DNA of 64,000 bases from Chitinophaga sp. CF418 (GCF_900142925.1 NZ_FRCN01000010.1:186001-250000), one strand, 5' to 3'. Counted from the stretch's first letter, positions 44,179 through 53,977 are shown. Made by a program: numbers and translations. Notes: generated from the letters alone by a model not told the origin.

Positions 44179-46229
44179 TCTTGAAAATGCAGCAATTAGT
44201 AAAATGCGGGCTTATCCTGACAGGGCTATTTCTCGGCAGGTTATTTCCGGCTACCGCGCAGGAGGCACAACCCGCGGGAAAGGACTCGAACAATGTAATC
44301 CATATCATTCAGTCAGATAAACTGAATGTACTCACCAAGGACAGTGTTCAACTGAACCGATTTATCGGCAATGCCATTTTCCGCCAGGGTAATACTTTAT
44401 TTTATTGTGATAGTGCATTGATCAACAGGGCTTCCAATATACTGGACGCCTATGGTCATATCCACATTAACCAGGCAGACAGCATCCACATCTACGGAGA
44501 ATACCTTCACTATGAAGGAAATACCCGGATGGCTACCCTGCGTGATAATGCCCGGCTCACCGATGGTAAGGTGACCCTTACCGGCCCTGAGCTGCAATAC
44601 GACATGAATGCCAGGATAGGTACTTATGTCAAAGGGGGGAAACTCGTAAACGGCAGTAGTGTGCTGACCAGCCAGGAAGGCTACTATTATGCCGATACCA
44701 AAGACGTATACTTCAATTACAATGTGCTGCTGGTAGATCCGGAATATACACTCAGCACAGATACCTTATTATATAATACCCAAACCAAAATAGCCACGCT
44801 CGTGGCCCCTACTACCATCAACGATGGTAAGACGGTCATGTATGCTACTTCGGGGGAATATAATACCGAAACAGGACAGGGTAATTTCGAAAGCAGACCT
44901 ACCATTGAAGATAGTACTGCCACTATTACTGCCGACAGGATCACGATGGATAAACGTACCGGACTGGCATACGCCACCGGTAACATGGTCTACCGCGATA
45001 CCGCCCAGCATATGACTCTCCTGTCCAACTACGGTACTGTTAATCAGACAGAAAAGACTGTACTCGCTACCCAGCATCCTCTTATGATCCTGGAGCGGGA
45101 AAAAGATACGCTCTACCTGGCAGCGGATACACTGTTCTCAGGTGTACTAAAGAGGGATACCTTCGTCGTAGCCCCTGTCCGGACTTCGACAGACAGTACG
45201 CTATCAGCAGACAGCACATTAAATGTACCTGACTCACTACGAAAGCCGCTGAACGATTCGACAGAAGTCCTGCCGGCGGATACTTCCGCCTTCGCAAAGA
45301 AACTGAAGAATGCACTGGCGCCGGGCGATAGCAGCAAATTGATCCCGGCGATGGTGGTGCCGAAAGATTCAGCGCTTATTACACTCAAACCTAAGGCTAT
45401 AGGCATACTCAGCGATACCGCCAAAGCGATGGCCATCCTGCGGGATTCCACCAGGGCATTAAAGCCTGACAGTATTGTATTGTCTAAAGACTCGGCGGTG
45501 ATCGGACTGAAATCCAAAGTATTGGCGCTGGCGAAAGATTCGGCGCATATACAGCCCCCTGCCCTGGCTTTGCAAACAGATACAAGCGCAACGAAAGACA
45601 CCAGTGAGATCAGGTATATCCGTGCATGGCATCATGTACGCATCTATTCCGATTCCCTGCAGGGAGTAGCTGACAGTATCTACTATTCCAGCAAGGATTC
45701 CATCTTCCGCTTTTACAGGAACCCGATACTTTGGGCCAATGAAACGCAGCTTAGCGGAGATACTATCTTCCTCTATACCAAAAATCAGAAGGCAGACAAG
45801 TTGTTGCTTGATCAGAATGCCCTGCTGGTAAAAGAATCCGATCCGGAATTGTACAACCAGATCAAAGGCAACCAGATCACCGGCTATTTTACAGGACAGG
45901 CAATAGACTGGATGCACGTGGATGGCAATGCGGAAAGTATCTATTACGTCCGTGATGATGATTCTGCATACGTCAGTGTGAACAGGACCCTGAGTGGCAT
46001 CATCAATATCTATTTCAGAGAAGGACAACTGCATCATATATCCTTTATTAAAGATCCTGAAGGAACGATGTATCCTTTCACCCAACGCCCGCTGGACCAG
46101 ATGCAACTGGAGAATTTCCACTGGGATATCAAACGCAGGCCCAAAAGTAAGTATGAGCTGATGGGCACCGTGGGCGAGGTTAAAATAAAAGAAGAACCAC
46201 CGGCACCAAAAGCGGAAGACGAATTTTGA
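44175..46229 (+). CDS. OstA-like (LptA-type) LPS transport/assembly protein
   Basis: A 684-residue secreted protein (signal cut after PATAQ, about 29). Residues 40-330 repeat the OstA/LptA beta-jelly-roll (VIHIIQSDKL, FYCDSALI, AYGHIHINQADSIHIYGEYLHYEG). A Lys/Asp/Ser-rich low-complexity middle (about 345-470) has repeated KDSA and DSTxALKPDS patterns. A further OstA-like segment follows (YIRAWHHVRIYSDSLQGVADSIYY, about 475-510) and a conserved C-terminus. It is thought to bridge LPS to LptD, which is encoded 3 kb away. Start overlaps the MCE stop (ATGA); its own stop overlaps the NhaA start. Confidence 0.9.
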   Translation: MILKMQQLVKCGLILTGLFLGRLFPATAQEAQPAGKDSNNVIHIIQSDKLNVLTKDSVQLNRFIGNAIFRQGNTLFYCDSALINRASNILDAYGHIHINQADSIHIYGEYLHYEGNTRMATLRDNARLTDGKVTLTGPELQYDMNARIGTYVKGGKLVNGSSVLTSQEGYYYADTKDVYFNYNVLLVDPEYTLSTDTLLYNTQTKIATLVAPTTINDGKTVMYATSGEYNTETGQGNFESRPTIEDSTATITADRITMDKRTGLAYATGNMVYRDTAQHMTLLSNYGTVNQTEKTVLATQHPLMILEREKDTLYLAADTLFSGVLKRDTFVVAPVRTSTDSTLSADSTLNVPDSLRKPLNDSTEVLPADTSAFAKKLKNALAPGDSSKLIPAMVVPKDSALITLKPKAIGILSDTAKAMAILRDSTRALKPDSIVLSKDSAVIGLKSKVLALAKDSAHIQPPALALQTDTSATKDTSEIRYIRAWHHVRIYSDSLQGVADSIYYSSKDSIFRFYRNPILWANETQLSGDTIFLYTKNQKADKLLLDQNALLVKESDPELYNQIKGNQITGYFTGQAIDWMHVDGNAESIYYVRDDDSAYVSVNRTLSGIINIYFREGQLHHISFIKDPEGTMYPFTQRPLDQMQLENFHWDIKRRPKSKYELMGTVGEVKIKEEPPAPKAEDEF

Positions 46230-47365
46230 TAAAGAGATTATTATCACCCATTTACGAGTTTCTACAGGATAGCCGTGCAGTAGGGATTGTTTTGATCATC
46301 TGCACGGCTATCTCACTTTTACTCGCTAACTCTTCCTGGCAACAATCCTATATTGCCAGCTGGGAGACTGTTGTACATATCCCCATCCCACAGCTTCATC
46401 TGCCTCATACCATCCTTCACTGGATCAATGATGGCCTGATGGTGCCCTTCTTTTTCCTGGTAGGAATGGAGATCAAAAGAGAGGTGACCATCGGGGAACT
46501 ATCTTCCATGCGCCAGTCCATGTTGCCGATATTGGCAGCCCTTGGAGGTATGGTCTGCCCTGCCCTGATCTTCACCATGTTCAATGGCGGCACACCATTC
46601 GCGAACGGCTGGGGTATTCCCATGGCGACTGACATCGCGTTCTCGCTGGGTATTCTTTCCCTCCTGGGAAACAGAGTGCCGCTTTCACTGAAGATCTTTC
46701 TAACGGCACTGGCTATTATTGATGATCTGGGCGCTATTCTCACCATCGCTGTTTTCTATACAGCCAGTATACAATTGGGCTACCTGCTGGGGGCAGCTGT
46801 TATTCTTGTCTTGCTGGTTGTTCTGAACCTTTGTAAAGTGCGGAAGCTCTGGTGCTATTTTATCCCGGGCATTATACTCTGGTATTGCATTTACAATTCC
46901 GGTATCCATGCTACCATTGCAGGAGTACTGCTGGCAGCCTGTATCCCCTTGTCCAAAGTGTCCCGCCTGATCCACCGGCTGCATGATCCTGTCAATTTTG
47001 TGATCATGCCCATTTTTGCACTATCCAATACGGCTATCGTTTTTCCACCGGATATACTCCATACATTCAACAGCAGCATCAGTTATGGTATACTGGCTGG
47101 ATTGGTGTTGGGTAAGCCTCTGGGGATCTTCCTCTTCTCTTATGTAGCAACGCGGCTTAAACTGGCCGCCTTACCAGAGGGGGCAACCTGGGTTCAGCTG
47201 ATTGGCATAGGGGTAATTGCCGGTATTGGTTTTACGATGTCAATATTTATTTCAACCCTGGCTTATACTTCTGCGGAATGGCAAATTATCTCCAAAATAG
47301 CCGTCATTGCTGCATCTCTGCTTGCCGGCATCATAGGTTACTGTTATTTAAGGTTATCAAAATGA
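46226..47365 (+). CDS. nhaA: Na+/H+ antiporter NhaA
   Basis: A 379-residue inner-membrane antiporter, close to the usual length. Family motifs: WINDGLMVPFFFLVGMEIKREV, ATDIAFSLGIL and AIIDDLGAIL with the essential Asp pair (IIDDLGAI), and GFTMSIFISTLA near the end. The only fitting start is TTG at 46226, inside the OstA stop (TTGA overlap, TGA at 46227-46229). Later ATG codons would remove the first helix and the conserved WIND region. It is the last gene of the MCE-OstA-NhaA unit. Confidence 0.93.
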   Translation: MIKRLLSPIYEFLQDSRAVGIVLIICTAISLLLANSSWQQSYIASWETVVHIPIPQLHLPHTILHWINDGLMVPFFFLVGMEIKREVTIGELSSMRQSMLPILAALGGMVCPALIFTMFNGGTPFANGWGIPMATDIAFSLGILSLLGNRVPLSLKIFLTALAIIDDLGAILTIAVFYTASIQLGYLLGAAVILVLLVVLNLCKVRKLWCYFIPGIILWYCIYNSGIHATIAGVLLAACIPLSKVSRLIHRLHDPVNFVIMPIFALSNTAIVFPPDILHTFNSSISYGILAGLVLGKPLGIFLFSYVATRLKLAALPEGATWVQLIGIGVIAGIGFTMSIFISTLAYTSAEWQIISKIAVIAASLLAGIIGYCYLRLSK

Positions 47366-47435
47366 CCAGTTATTTACAATATAAAAAATAATAATCTGTA
47401 TCTTGGCATCGTTATTGCCATTGCATTGCGATAAC

Positions 47436-47894
47436 ATGAAAAAGCGCCTTTTCATAACCCTGCTACTTGGAATGGGTATCCATACGGTGAATGCCCAGAC
47501 AAAAGGTAATCCGCAAGTGGGATTACGCCTTGGTTTGCCCTTCGGTGGTACCGCACGTTATTTCTTTGACGATGCGAATGCTGTTGAAGGTATTGCTGGT
47601 GTATATTCCGGGACCTTTACTGTAACTGGCCTTTATGAGCGCCATTTTGATCTTTCGGCTCTTACTACCGAAGGTTTCGGATGGTTTATCGGAGGCGGTG
47701 CACATATGGGGACACGCGAAACGGATGGGAATGTGAAATTCATAGCAGGCGTGGATGGTATCGGGGGAATTGACTATACTTTTCCAACGCTACCACTGAA
47801 CCTAAGTCTTGACTGGAAACCGGCTATCCACTTCAACACTTCCTCCGATCTGACGGATTTCGCTGTGTCCGTACGGTACACCTTTGGGAGATAA
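47436..47894 (+). CDS. small outer-membrane beta-barrel-like protein (paralogue 1)
   Basis: A 152-residue protein with a signal peptide (MKKRLFITLLLGMGIHTVNAQ). The mature part alternates short strands (QVGLRLGLPFGGTARYFF, FTVTGLYERHFDL, GWFIGGGAHMGTRE) and ends in R-Y-T-F-G-R, typical of an 8-strand outer-membrane barrel. It shares the pattern A-V/I-E-G-x, TVTGLYE/TFTGLYE and GGGAH/GGGVH with the next gene, so the two arose by tandem duplication. An ATG at 47403 exists upstream but gives no signal peptide. A TATCTTGG near 47399 is a weak -7 candidate. Confidence 0.8.
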   Translation: MKKRLFITLLLGMGIHTVNAQTKGNPQVGLRLGLPFGGTARYFFDDANAVEGIAGVYSGTFTVTGLYERHFDLSALTTEGFGWFIGGGAHMGTRETDGNVKFIAGVDGIGGIDYTFPTLPLNLSLDWKPAIHFNTSSDLTDFAVSVRYTFGR

Positions 47895-47944
47895 CAGCAT
47901 GAGAAAACGAAAAACCTAAAACCAATTCTTAAACAGTAACAAAT

Positions 47945-48466
47945 ATGAAACAACTTGTGTTATTATTTAGCCTGTGTGCAATGATGGCAGTACAGGCAAA
48001 TGCACAAAGACGTGGTGCAAGCGCATCATCTAACTATCAGACAGCTGTAGGTATACGCGTAAATCCCTGGCTGGTGGGTGGTACCATTAAGCACTTCATT
48101 GCAGGACCTCACGCAATAGAAGGTTTGATCACCACAAATGTGAGCAACAGGAGCAACGTAACTTTCACTGGCCTGTATGAATATCACATCGCCCCATTCC
48201 CTAAACCAGAATTCCGCCTGTATTTCGGTGGTGGTGTACACCTGGGTATCTATGACCGCTATGACTATGACCGTGAGCGCTGGGCAAGAGATGGCAGGGG
48301 GACCTATGTTACTCCAGGTATGGATGGTATCGTAGGTCTTGAATATAAATTCAAGAAAATTCCTTTGGTAGTGAGTGGCGACATAAAGCCCTTCTTCAAC
48401 TTCACCGGCGAGACCAACTTCATCGGAGAAGAGATCGGAGGTGCTTCTGTAAGATATACCTTCTAA
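47945..48466 (+). CDS. small outer-membrane beta-barrel-like protein (paralogue 2)
   Basis: A 173-residue protein with a signal peptide (cut after ANAQ, about 21) and a strand-rich chain ending in RYTF. GIRVNPWLVGGTIKHFIAGPHAIEG and YLYFGGGVHLGIYDRYDYD align with paralogue 1 just upstream (50-bp gap). A Tyr/Asp/Arg-rich loop (YDRYDYDRERW) is unlike paralogue 1 and may be surface exposed. A strong terminator follows at 48493-48528. Confidence 0.8.
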   Translation: MKQLVLLFSLCAMMAVQANAQRRGASASSNYQTAVGIRVNPWLVGGTIKHFIAGPHAIEGLITTNVSNRSNVTFTGLYEYHIAPFPKPEFRLYFGGGVHLGIYDRYDYDRERWARDGRGTYVTPGMDGIVGLEYKFKKIPLVVSGDIKPFFNFTGETNFIGEEIGGASVRYTF

Positions 48467-48492
48467 TCGGGGAACAAAATAATATTGAAAAG

Positions 48493-48528
48493 CGATCATG
48501 CCGGTCAACGGTATGGTCGTTTTTTTTT
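48493..48528 (+). terminator. rho-independent terminator after the barrel gene pair
   Basis: An 11-bp stem with two G-U pairs (48493-48503 with 48509-48519), 5-base loop and a run of nine T. It shows that translation of the next gene from the in-frame TTG at 48485 is not credible. Confidence 0.9.
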
Positions 48529-48568
48529 GCTTATATTTATAAGCTATGCCCCCTGGCGGATACTAACT

Positions 48569-50113
48569 ATGAAAATATTCACAGCTCAACAAATACGCGA
48601 TGCAGATGCCTATACAATAAGGCATACCCCCATCAGCAGCCTGGATCTGATGGAGAAGGCGGCTATTGCCTGTACGGCATGGATCTGCCGCCATTATAAC
48701 GAGGATACGCCAATCTATGTATTCTGTGGCCTGGGCAACAACGGAGGCGACGGGCTCGCCATTACCCGGCTGTTGCGCAACAGGGGCTATAATGCAGTGG
48801 CATTCATTCTTCATCACAGTACCAAAGCCTCCGATGATCATACTGCCAACCGTAATGCTTTACAGCAACAATATCCTGCAGCGGTTCATGATATTCCCGA
48901 CAATGGCATCCTTCCCCTACAAGACAAAAATGCCCTGATCGTAGATGCGATCTTCGGCACAGGCCTGAGTCGCCCGGTAGAAGGCTGGATAGCCAGTATC
49001 ATTCAGCAGCTGAACGATCTGAAAGCGCAGCATGATATCGTGGCTATAGACATGCCATCAGGCTTACAGGCAGATGCTTCTTCGGTAAATACGCCGGTGA
49101 TAAAGGCAGATCACACGCTTAGTTTTGAGTTCTATAAACTAGCTTTTCTCCTGCCTGAAAATGCAGCATTTGTCGGGGAAATATGCATTCTTTCGATAGA
49201 GCTGTCACCGGAATATATTGCGCAAACACCTTCCCGTTTCAATATCACAGATGCCTTCCAGGTACGCAGTATGTACCGGCCGCGCAAACCGTTCTCCCAT
49301 AAGGGTACATTCGGACATGCCCTGCTGATAGCCGGCAGTGAAGGCAAGATCGGAGCAGCCGTATTGAGCGCTAAAGCCTGTCTGCGAGGGGGCGTAGGAT
49401 TGTTGTCCTGCCACATTCCCAAATGCGGGTACGAGATCATGCAGATCTCCGCACCGGGAGCCATGTGTTTTATTGATGAACAGCACGACCACAGCTCAGG
49501 CTTTCACAATCATATACTCACGCCTGAAGCAGCGGCTAAATATAAGGTCATCGGTATAGGTCCGGGGCTGGGCACTGCCGCAGGCACCTGCTGGGCACTT
49601 GAAAAACTGCTGGACCACTATCGTCAGCCCATGGTGATAGATGCCGACGCCCTGAATATGCTGGCCTCCACTCCCGCCCTGTTGAAAAAGGTACCGGCTG
49701 GTTCTTTGCTGACACCACATCCGAAGGAATTTGAGCGCCTCTTTGGGAACACGGCCAATGATGTGGAAAGGCTGCAGGTATTATCTCAAAATGCCGTTGA
49801 AAGACAGCTGAATATACTATTGAAAGGCCGGTATACTGCCATGGCCTTCCCTGACGGCTCCATCTGGTTCAATGCCACCGGTAATCCGGGTATGGCCACC
49901 GGAGGCAGCGGGGATGTACTTACTGGTATACTCACTTCCCTGCTTGCCCAGGGGTATAATCCGCAGGAGGCCATGCTGCTCGGCGTTTACCTGCATGGTC
50001 TTGCCGGCGACCATGCCGCAGCAGCGCACTCCGAAGAAGCCATGATAGCGGAAGATATTGTTGAGTTCCTCGGAAAGACCTTCCTGGAATTACGCAGATT
50101 AAAATCCTGTTGA
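48569..50113 (+). CDS. nnr: bifunctional NAD(P)H-hydrate repair enzyme (epimerase/dehydratase)
   Basis: A 514-residue two-domain metabolite-repair enzyme. The N-terminal YjeF_N epimerase domain (1-215, FCGLGNNGGDGLAITRLL, ALIVDAIFGTGLSRPVEG) interconverts the R and S forms of NAD(P)HX; the C-terminal dehydratase domain (230-510, GTFGHALLIAGSEGKIGAAVLSAKACLRGGVGLL, GNPGMATGGSGDVLTGI) restores NAD(P)H using ADP. I chose the ATG at 48569: the frame from 48485 would run through the preceding terminator. Fusion in one chain is usual for bacteria. Confidence 0.95.
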   Translation: MKIFTAQQIRDADAYTIRHTPISSLDLMEKAAIACTAWICRHYNEDTPIYVFCGLGNNGGDGLAITRLLRNRGYNAVAFILHHSTKASDDHTANRNALQQQYPAAVHDIPDNGILPLQDKNALIVDAIFGTGLSRPVEGWIASIIQQLNDLKAQHDIVAIDMPSGLQADASSVNTPVIKADHTLSFEFYKLAFLLPENAAFVGEICILSIELSPEYIAQTPSRFNITDAFQVRSMYRPRKPFSHKGTFGHALLIAGSEGKIGAAVLSAKACLRGGVGLLSCHIPKCGYEIMQISAPGAMCFIDEQHDHSSGFHNHILTPEAAAKYKVIGIGPGLGTAAGTCWALEKLLDHYRQPMVIDADALNMLASTPALLKKVPAGSLLTPHPKEFERLFGNTANDVERLQVLSQNAVERQLNILLKGRYTAMAFPDGSIWFNATGNPGMATGGSGDVLTGILTSLLAQGYNPQEAMLLGVYLHGLAGDHAAAAHSEEAMIAEDIVEFLGKTFLELRRLKSC

Positions 50114-50202
50114 CCCATTTTTTTACCCACAGCATGTCAGTAAAACCCCTCCTTTAATAAACCATAAAAGGTTATATTTATAGAATTGTTAAAATCACGT
50201 AT

Positions 50203-52440
50203 ATGAATATCGTTTACCTCGTTCCATGTTTTGGATTACTAGCTTTGCTATTTACCGCCATCCGGAGTGCCTGGGTATCTCGCCAGGAGGCCGGCAATGA
50301 AAAGATGAAAGAAATTGCCGCACATATTGCAGAAGGAGCAATGGCATTTCTCAAAGCTGAATATAAGATCCTTGGTTATTTTGTAGTAATAGCCGCACTG
50401 CTGTTGGGCTATATGGGCGCAACAAACCACAATTCCGACTGGACCATCGCCCTGGCCTTTGTTATCGGAGCATTATTCTCTGCCACAGCAGGCTTCATAG
50501 GTATGAAGATAGCAACCAGAGCTAACGTACGTACTGCACATGCAGCGCGTACCAGTCTTTCCAACGCATTGAAGGTATCTTTTACAGGAGGTTCCGTAAT
50601 GGGAATGGGGGTAGCTGGACTGGCCGTATTGGGTCTCGGCTCACTATTCATTATACTCAAAGCATATTTTGGCGCTTCTGCCAATACAGAAGAAATGATC
50701 CGCACCATTGAGGTATTGACAGGTTTCTCCCTGGGTGCAGAAAGTATCGCCCTGTTTGCCCGTGTGGGTGGTGGTATCTACACCAAAGCGGCTGACGTAG
50801 GCGCTGACCTGGTAGGTAAAGTAGAAGCAGGCATCCCCGAAGACGATCCCCGGAATCCCGCTACCATAGCCGACAACGTTGGGGACAACGTAGGCGACGT
50901 AGCCGGTATGGGCGCTGACCTCTTCGGATCTTATGTAGCCACCGTACTGGCCACCATGGTATTGGGCAGTGAGATCATTTCCAATGATAATTTCGGCGGT
51001 GTTGCCCCTATCATATTACCCATGCTCATCGCAGGCCTGGGTATTGTATTCTCTATCATCGCTACCCTGTTCGTAAGAATATCCGACAACGCAGGTTTAA
51101 ATACCGCCACCGTACAAAAAGCCCTGAACATGGGTAACTGGGGCTCCATCGTCCTCTCTGCCATTGCGAGCGCAGCCCTGGTATATTATATCCTGCCAGG
51201 AGAAGCGATCTACCTGAAACGTGACTTTGTTGCAGGCACCAGCGAACTCAAAGCGGACGCTAAAGCCATTACACAGAACGGTGTGGTAGGCGCCATATTC
51301 GTAGGGCTGGCGGTAGGTACCTTAATGAGCCTTATTACAGAATATTACACCGCCATGGGCAAACGTCCGGTGTTATCCATCATCCGTCAGTCTTCCACCG
51401 GTCACGCTACCAACGTAATTGCCGGTCTGGCGATTGGTATGGAGTCTACCATGCTCCCGATCATCGTGCTGGCAGCGGGTATATACGGTTCCTTTGCCTG
51501 TGCTGGTCTGTATGGTGTAGCCATTGCGGCCGCAGGTATGATGGCCACCACGGCTATGCAGCTGGCTATCGATGCTTTCGGCCCTATAGCTGACAACGCG
51601 GGTGGTATTGCGGAAATGAGTGAGCTTCCTAAAGAAGTGCGTGAAAAAACTGATATCCTGGATGCGGTGGGTAATACGACCGCTGCCACCGGAAAGGGTT
51701 TCGCTATTGCCTCTGCAGCGTTGACAGCGCTGGCCCTCTTCGCGGCGTTCGTAGGTGTAGCAGGTATCGACGGTATTGATATTTATAAAGCCAAAGTACT
51801 GTCGGGTCTGTTCCTGGGTGCTATGATCCCCTTCATCTTCTCCTCTCTCGCTATCAGGGCTGTAGGTGAAGCTGCTATGGCCATGGTAGAAGAGGTACGT
51901 CGCCAGTTCAAGGAAATTCCGGGTATTATGGAAGGTACCGGCAAGCCTGAGTATGATAAGTGCGTGGCTATATCCACACAAGCCTCCATCAAAAAAATGA
52001 TGCTGCCGGGCAGTATTGCTCTCCTGACGCCGCTGGCAGTAGGTTTCATTTTCGGGCCTGAAGTATTGGGCGGATTCCTCGCAGGGGCCACTGTAAGTGG
52101 TGTATTGATGGGGATGTTCCAGAACAATGCCGGTGGTGCGTGGGATAATGCTAAGAAATCCTTTGAGAAGGGCGTTGAAATAAAAGGACAGATCTATTAT
52201 AAGAAATCAGAGCCGCACAAAGCCTCCGTTACAGGAGATACAGTGGGCGATCCGTTTAAAGATACATCTGGTCCTTCCATGAACATCCTGATCAAACTGA
52301 TGTCTATCGTATCATTGGTAATTGCCCCTACCCTGGCTGATATACATCATACAAAAACAACGGCTGCAAATAAAAAGGCTCCGGCTACCGAGCAGGTGGC
52401 GCAAGCTAAGATACGAGCGGTTGCTCCGGCGAATAATTAA
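50203..52440 (+). CDS. hppA: membrane-bound ion-translocating pyrophosphatase
   Basis: A 745-residue, about 16-helix inner-membrane pump that hydrolyses pyrophosphate and moves H+ or Na+. The signature ADVGADLVGKVEAGIPEDDPRNPATIADNVGDNVGD is intact (about 204-240; residues given by position only in part), with a second Asp-rich motif GPSMNILIKLMS near the C-terminus. The K+-dependence position reads GNTTAA, Ala rather than Lys, which marks the K+-stimulated subclass. Whether it pumps Na+ or H+ cannot be read from sequence alone. It is monocistronic and closed by a strong terminator. Confidence 0.95.
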   Translation: MNIVYLVPCFGLLALLFTAIRSAWVSRQEAGNEKMKEIAAHIAEGAMAFLKAEYKILGYFVVIAALLLGYMGATNHNSDWTIALAFVIGALFSATAGFIGMKIATRANVRTAHAARTSLSNALKVSFTGGSVMGMGVAGLAVLGLGSLFIILKAYFGASANTEEMIRTIEVLTGFSLGAESIALFARVGGGIYTKAADVGADLVGKVEAGIPEDDPRNPATIADNVGDNVGDVAGMGADLFGSYVATVLATMVLGSEIISNDNFGGVAPIILPMLIAGLGIVFSIIATLFVRISDNAGLNTATVQKALNMGNWGSIVLSAIASAALVYYILPGEAIYLKRDFVAGTSELKADAKAITQNGVVGAIFVGLAVGTLMSLITEYYTAMGKRPVLSIIRQSSTGHATNVIAGLAIGMESTMLPIIVLAAGIYGSFACAGLYGVAIAAAGMMATTAMQLAIDAFGPIADNAGGIAEMSELPKEVREKTDILDAVGNTTAATGKGFAIASAALTALALFAAFVGVAGIDGIDIYKAKVLSGLFLGAMIPFIFSSLAIRAVGEAAMAMVEEVRRQFKEIPGIMEGTGKPEYDKCVAISTQASIKKMMLPGSIALLTPLAVGFIFGPEVLGGFLAGATVSGVLMGMFQNNAGGAWDNAKKSFEKGVEIKGQIYYKKSEPHKASVTGDTVGDPFKDTSGPSMNILIKLMSIVSLVIAPTLADIHHTKTTAANKKAPATEQVAQAKIRAVAPANN

Positions 52441-52452
52441 TAACGACCTAAT

Positions 52453-52489
52453 AAAAAAAGGTGCATTCCGGATAGAATGCACCTTTTTT
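52453..52489 (+). terminator. rho-independent terminator of hppA
   Basis: Stem AAAAAAAGGTGCATTC / GAATGCACCTTTTTT with a 6-base loop; the A and T tracts allow it to work in both directions, though only hppA clearly needs it. Confidence 0.92.
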
Positions 52490-52651
52490 ATTTCCTGTAT
52501 GAGTGATTATTGCGCTGAAAACAGGCAACCACTGCAAGCTTATTTCGCGCCCCATTGAACAACAAGCCTCCTACTATCATTTTGGAGATCGTACGCAGCG
52601 AGCGGGCAGGTGGGAATGTATCAATGGGCCATGTGAAGGCAACCTGCCCCC

Positions 52652-53653
52652 TTATTTAATCTTACTCGGACTAACACCGAATTTCTTCTTGAAAGCAAGA
52701 CTGAAGTGCTGTATAGAGGAAAAACCCAGTTCCTCAGCTATCTCGGTCAGGGAATATTCCTGCGTCACGATCATCCTCCTGGCATAATCCATCCGGTGAT
52801 CATTCAGATAACCAAATACCGTGTTATCGAACACCTGGCGAAAACCATTCTTTAATTTAAACTCATTCAACCCTGCCAACCTTGACAACTCTGCCAACGA
52901 AGGCGGGTTTTGCATGCTTTTCAGCAAAAGGTCCTTTGCATAATGGATCTTCTCCCTATCGGAAGCAGATATCGGTGTCGAATCGGTCCTCACCTGTTCC
53001 ACCCGCTCATATTGTTCACATTGCAGAGCCAGTAATTCCAGTGCTTTGGACTGAAGGAACAATTTCTTCACGCCCCCGGTAAAATGGCACTGGCGAATTT
53101 CTTCCAGCACCATCAACATACGGCTGGTAATAGGCGGATTGATTCTCTTATTAAGATAAGCGCCTTTACCTCCTGCCACGTCATTAGCCAGATTATCCAG
53201 TACACGTCCTCCGTTCGCGGCAATGTCCAGGAAGCGGTCGGTGGAAAAAGCAAGCGCTATCAGCTCGAGCCCCCGCTGTTTGTCCACATCAATGTTTTCC
53301 GCCGGACTAGGATTATAAAAAAGATTATGCTCAAGGGATTGGTAGCGCCGCTTGCCGAAATTGCCTGTAAGCATATCCGGTCCGGCTACAAAGTCGCCGT
53401 TCAGCATGAAGATCAATGATATTGTGGGGATATGTTCCGTAGTATAGATATGGAGATTCTCATAAATATGGATATCTCCTATGGCGATATGGTATCCGTC
53501 AAAATAGATCTCTTTGAAGCGGGCGTCAGCAAAATGATAGTTGAGCTGCTGTTTTTCCTCGATCAGCGAAGTAGACAAGAACTTCGGCATCGGGAAATCC
53601 ATCTGCTCACTGTAAATCAATTCACTTGCATCATTTTTAATCTGGATATCCAT
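52652..53653 (-). CDS. AraC family regulator (PchR-like)
   Basis: A 333-residue AraC regulator. The N-terminal 200 residues are of the type seen in PchR/YbtA-like siderophore regulators (SLIFMLNGDFVAG), and the C-terminal HTH is SLAELSRLAGLNEFKLKNGFRQVF and LTEIAEELGFSSIQHFSLAFKKKFGVSPS. It is divergent from the HMA-like gene and close to a TonB receptor/DUF4249 pair, so it may control import of a chelate or peptide by that receptor. Ligand unknown. Confidence 0.88.
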   Translation of the reverse strand: MDIQIKNDASELIYSEQMDFPMPKFLSTSLIEEKQQLNYHFADARFKEIYFDGYHIAIGDIHIYENLHIYTTEHIPTISLIFMLNGDFVAGPDMLTGNFGKRRYQSLEHNLFYNPSPAENIDVDKQRGLELIALAFSTDRFLDIAANGGRVLDNLANDVAGGKGAYLNKRINPPITSRMLMVLEEIRQCHFTGGVKKLFLQSKALELLALQCEQYERVEQVRTDSTPISASDREKIHYAKDLLLKSMQNPPSLAELSRLAGLNEFKLKNGFRQVFDNTVFGYLNDHRMDYARRMIVTQEYSLTEIAEELGFSSIQHFSLAFKKKFGVSPSKIK

Positions 53654-53758
53654 AAAAATCCTTTAAATATAAATTTTAATCCTTTTCATGTAACAGCTAT
53701 CCGGATGAAGACCACCAATTTTGCACAAAAATATTCCTTAATATTTAATATTGTAGTC

Positions 53759-53977
53759 ATGGAGATCGGAATATTCCGTACAAATATATGCACCCATCAG
53801 GACAAGAATGATGTCATACAGGCTATACAACAACACTTTAAAACTACTAATTGTAGTATCGATATTGAAGACTGTGATAAGGTGATGCGCGTTGTTGCCG
53901 GTCCAGCTACTCTAGAAGAGAATGATATTATACTTTTTACCCGTCGCATGGGCTACCAGTGCGAAAGACTTGATTAA
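53759..53977 (+). CDS. small HMA-like (ferredoxin-fold) protein without CxxC
   Basis: A 72-residue protein, MEIGIFRTNICTHQ to the end, with the beta-alpha-beta-beta-alpha-beta spacing of heavy-metal-associated domains. The usual metal-binding CxxC is absent; the nearest Cys residues (NIC, NCS, EDCD, YQCE) are isolated. Proteins of this kind are common and unnamed in Bacteroidota. The open frame runs further up, with another ATG at 53705, but the extra part overlaps the AraC regulator's promoter region and is not folded-looking. Confidence 0.65.
   Translation: MEIGIFRTNICTHQDKNDVIQAIQQHFKTTNCSIDIEDCDKVMRVVAGPATLEENDIILFTRRMGYQCERLD

Noticed and set aside
48485..48568. TTG start for the Nnr gene 28 codons further upstream
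   Set aside because: The stretch contains a strong terminator, and the family starts at the MKIFTAQQIR methionine.
53432..53758. 181-residue version of the HMA-like gene
   Set aside because: The added part runs antisense to the AraC gene and through its promoter region, with no folded-domain pattern.
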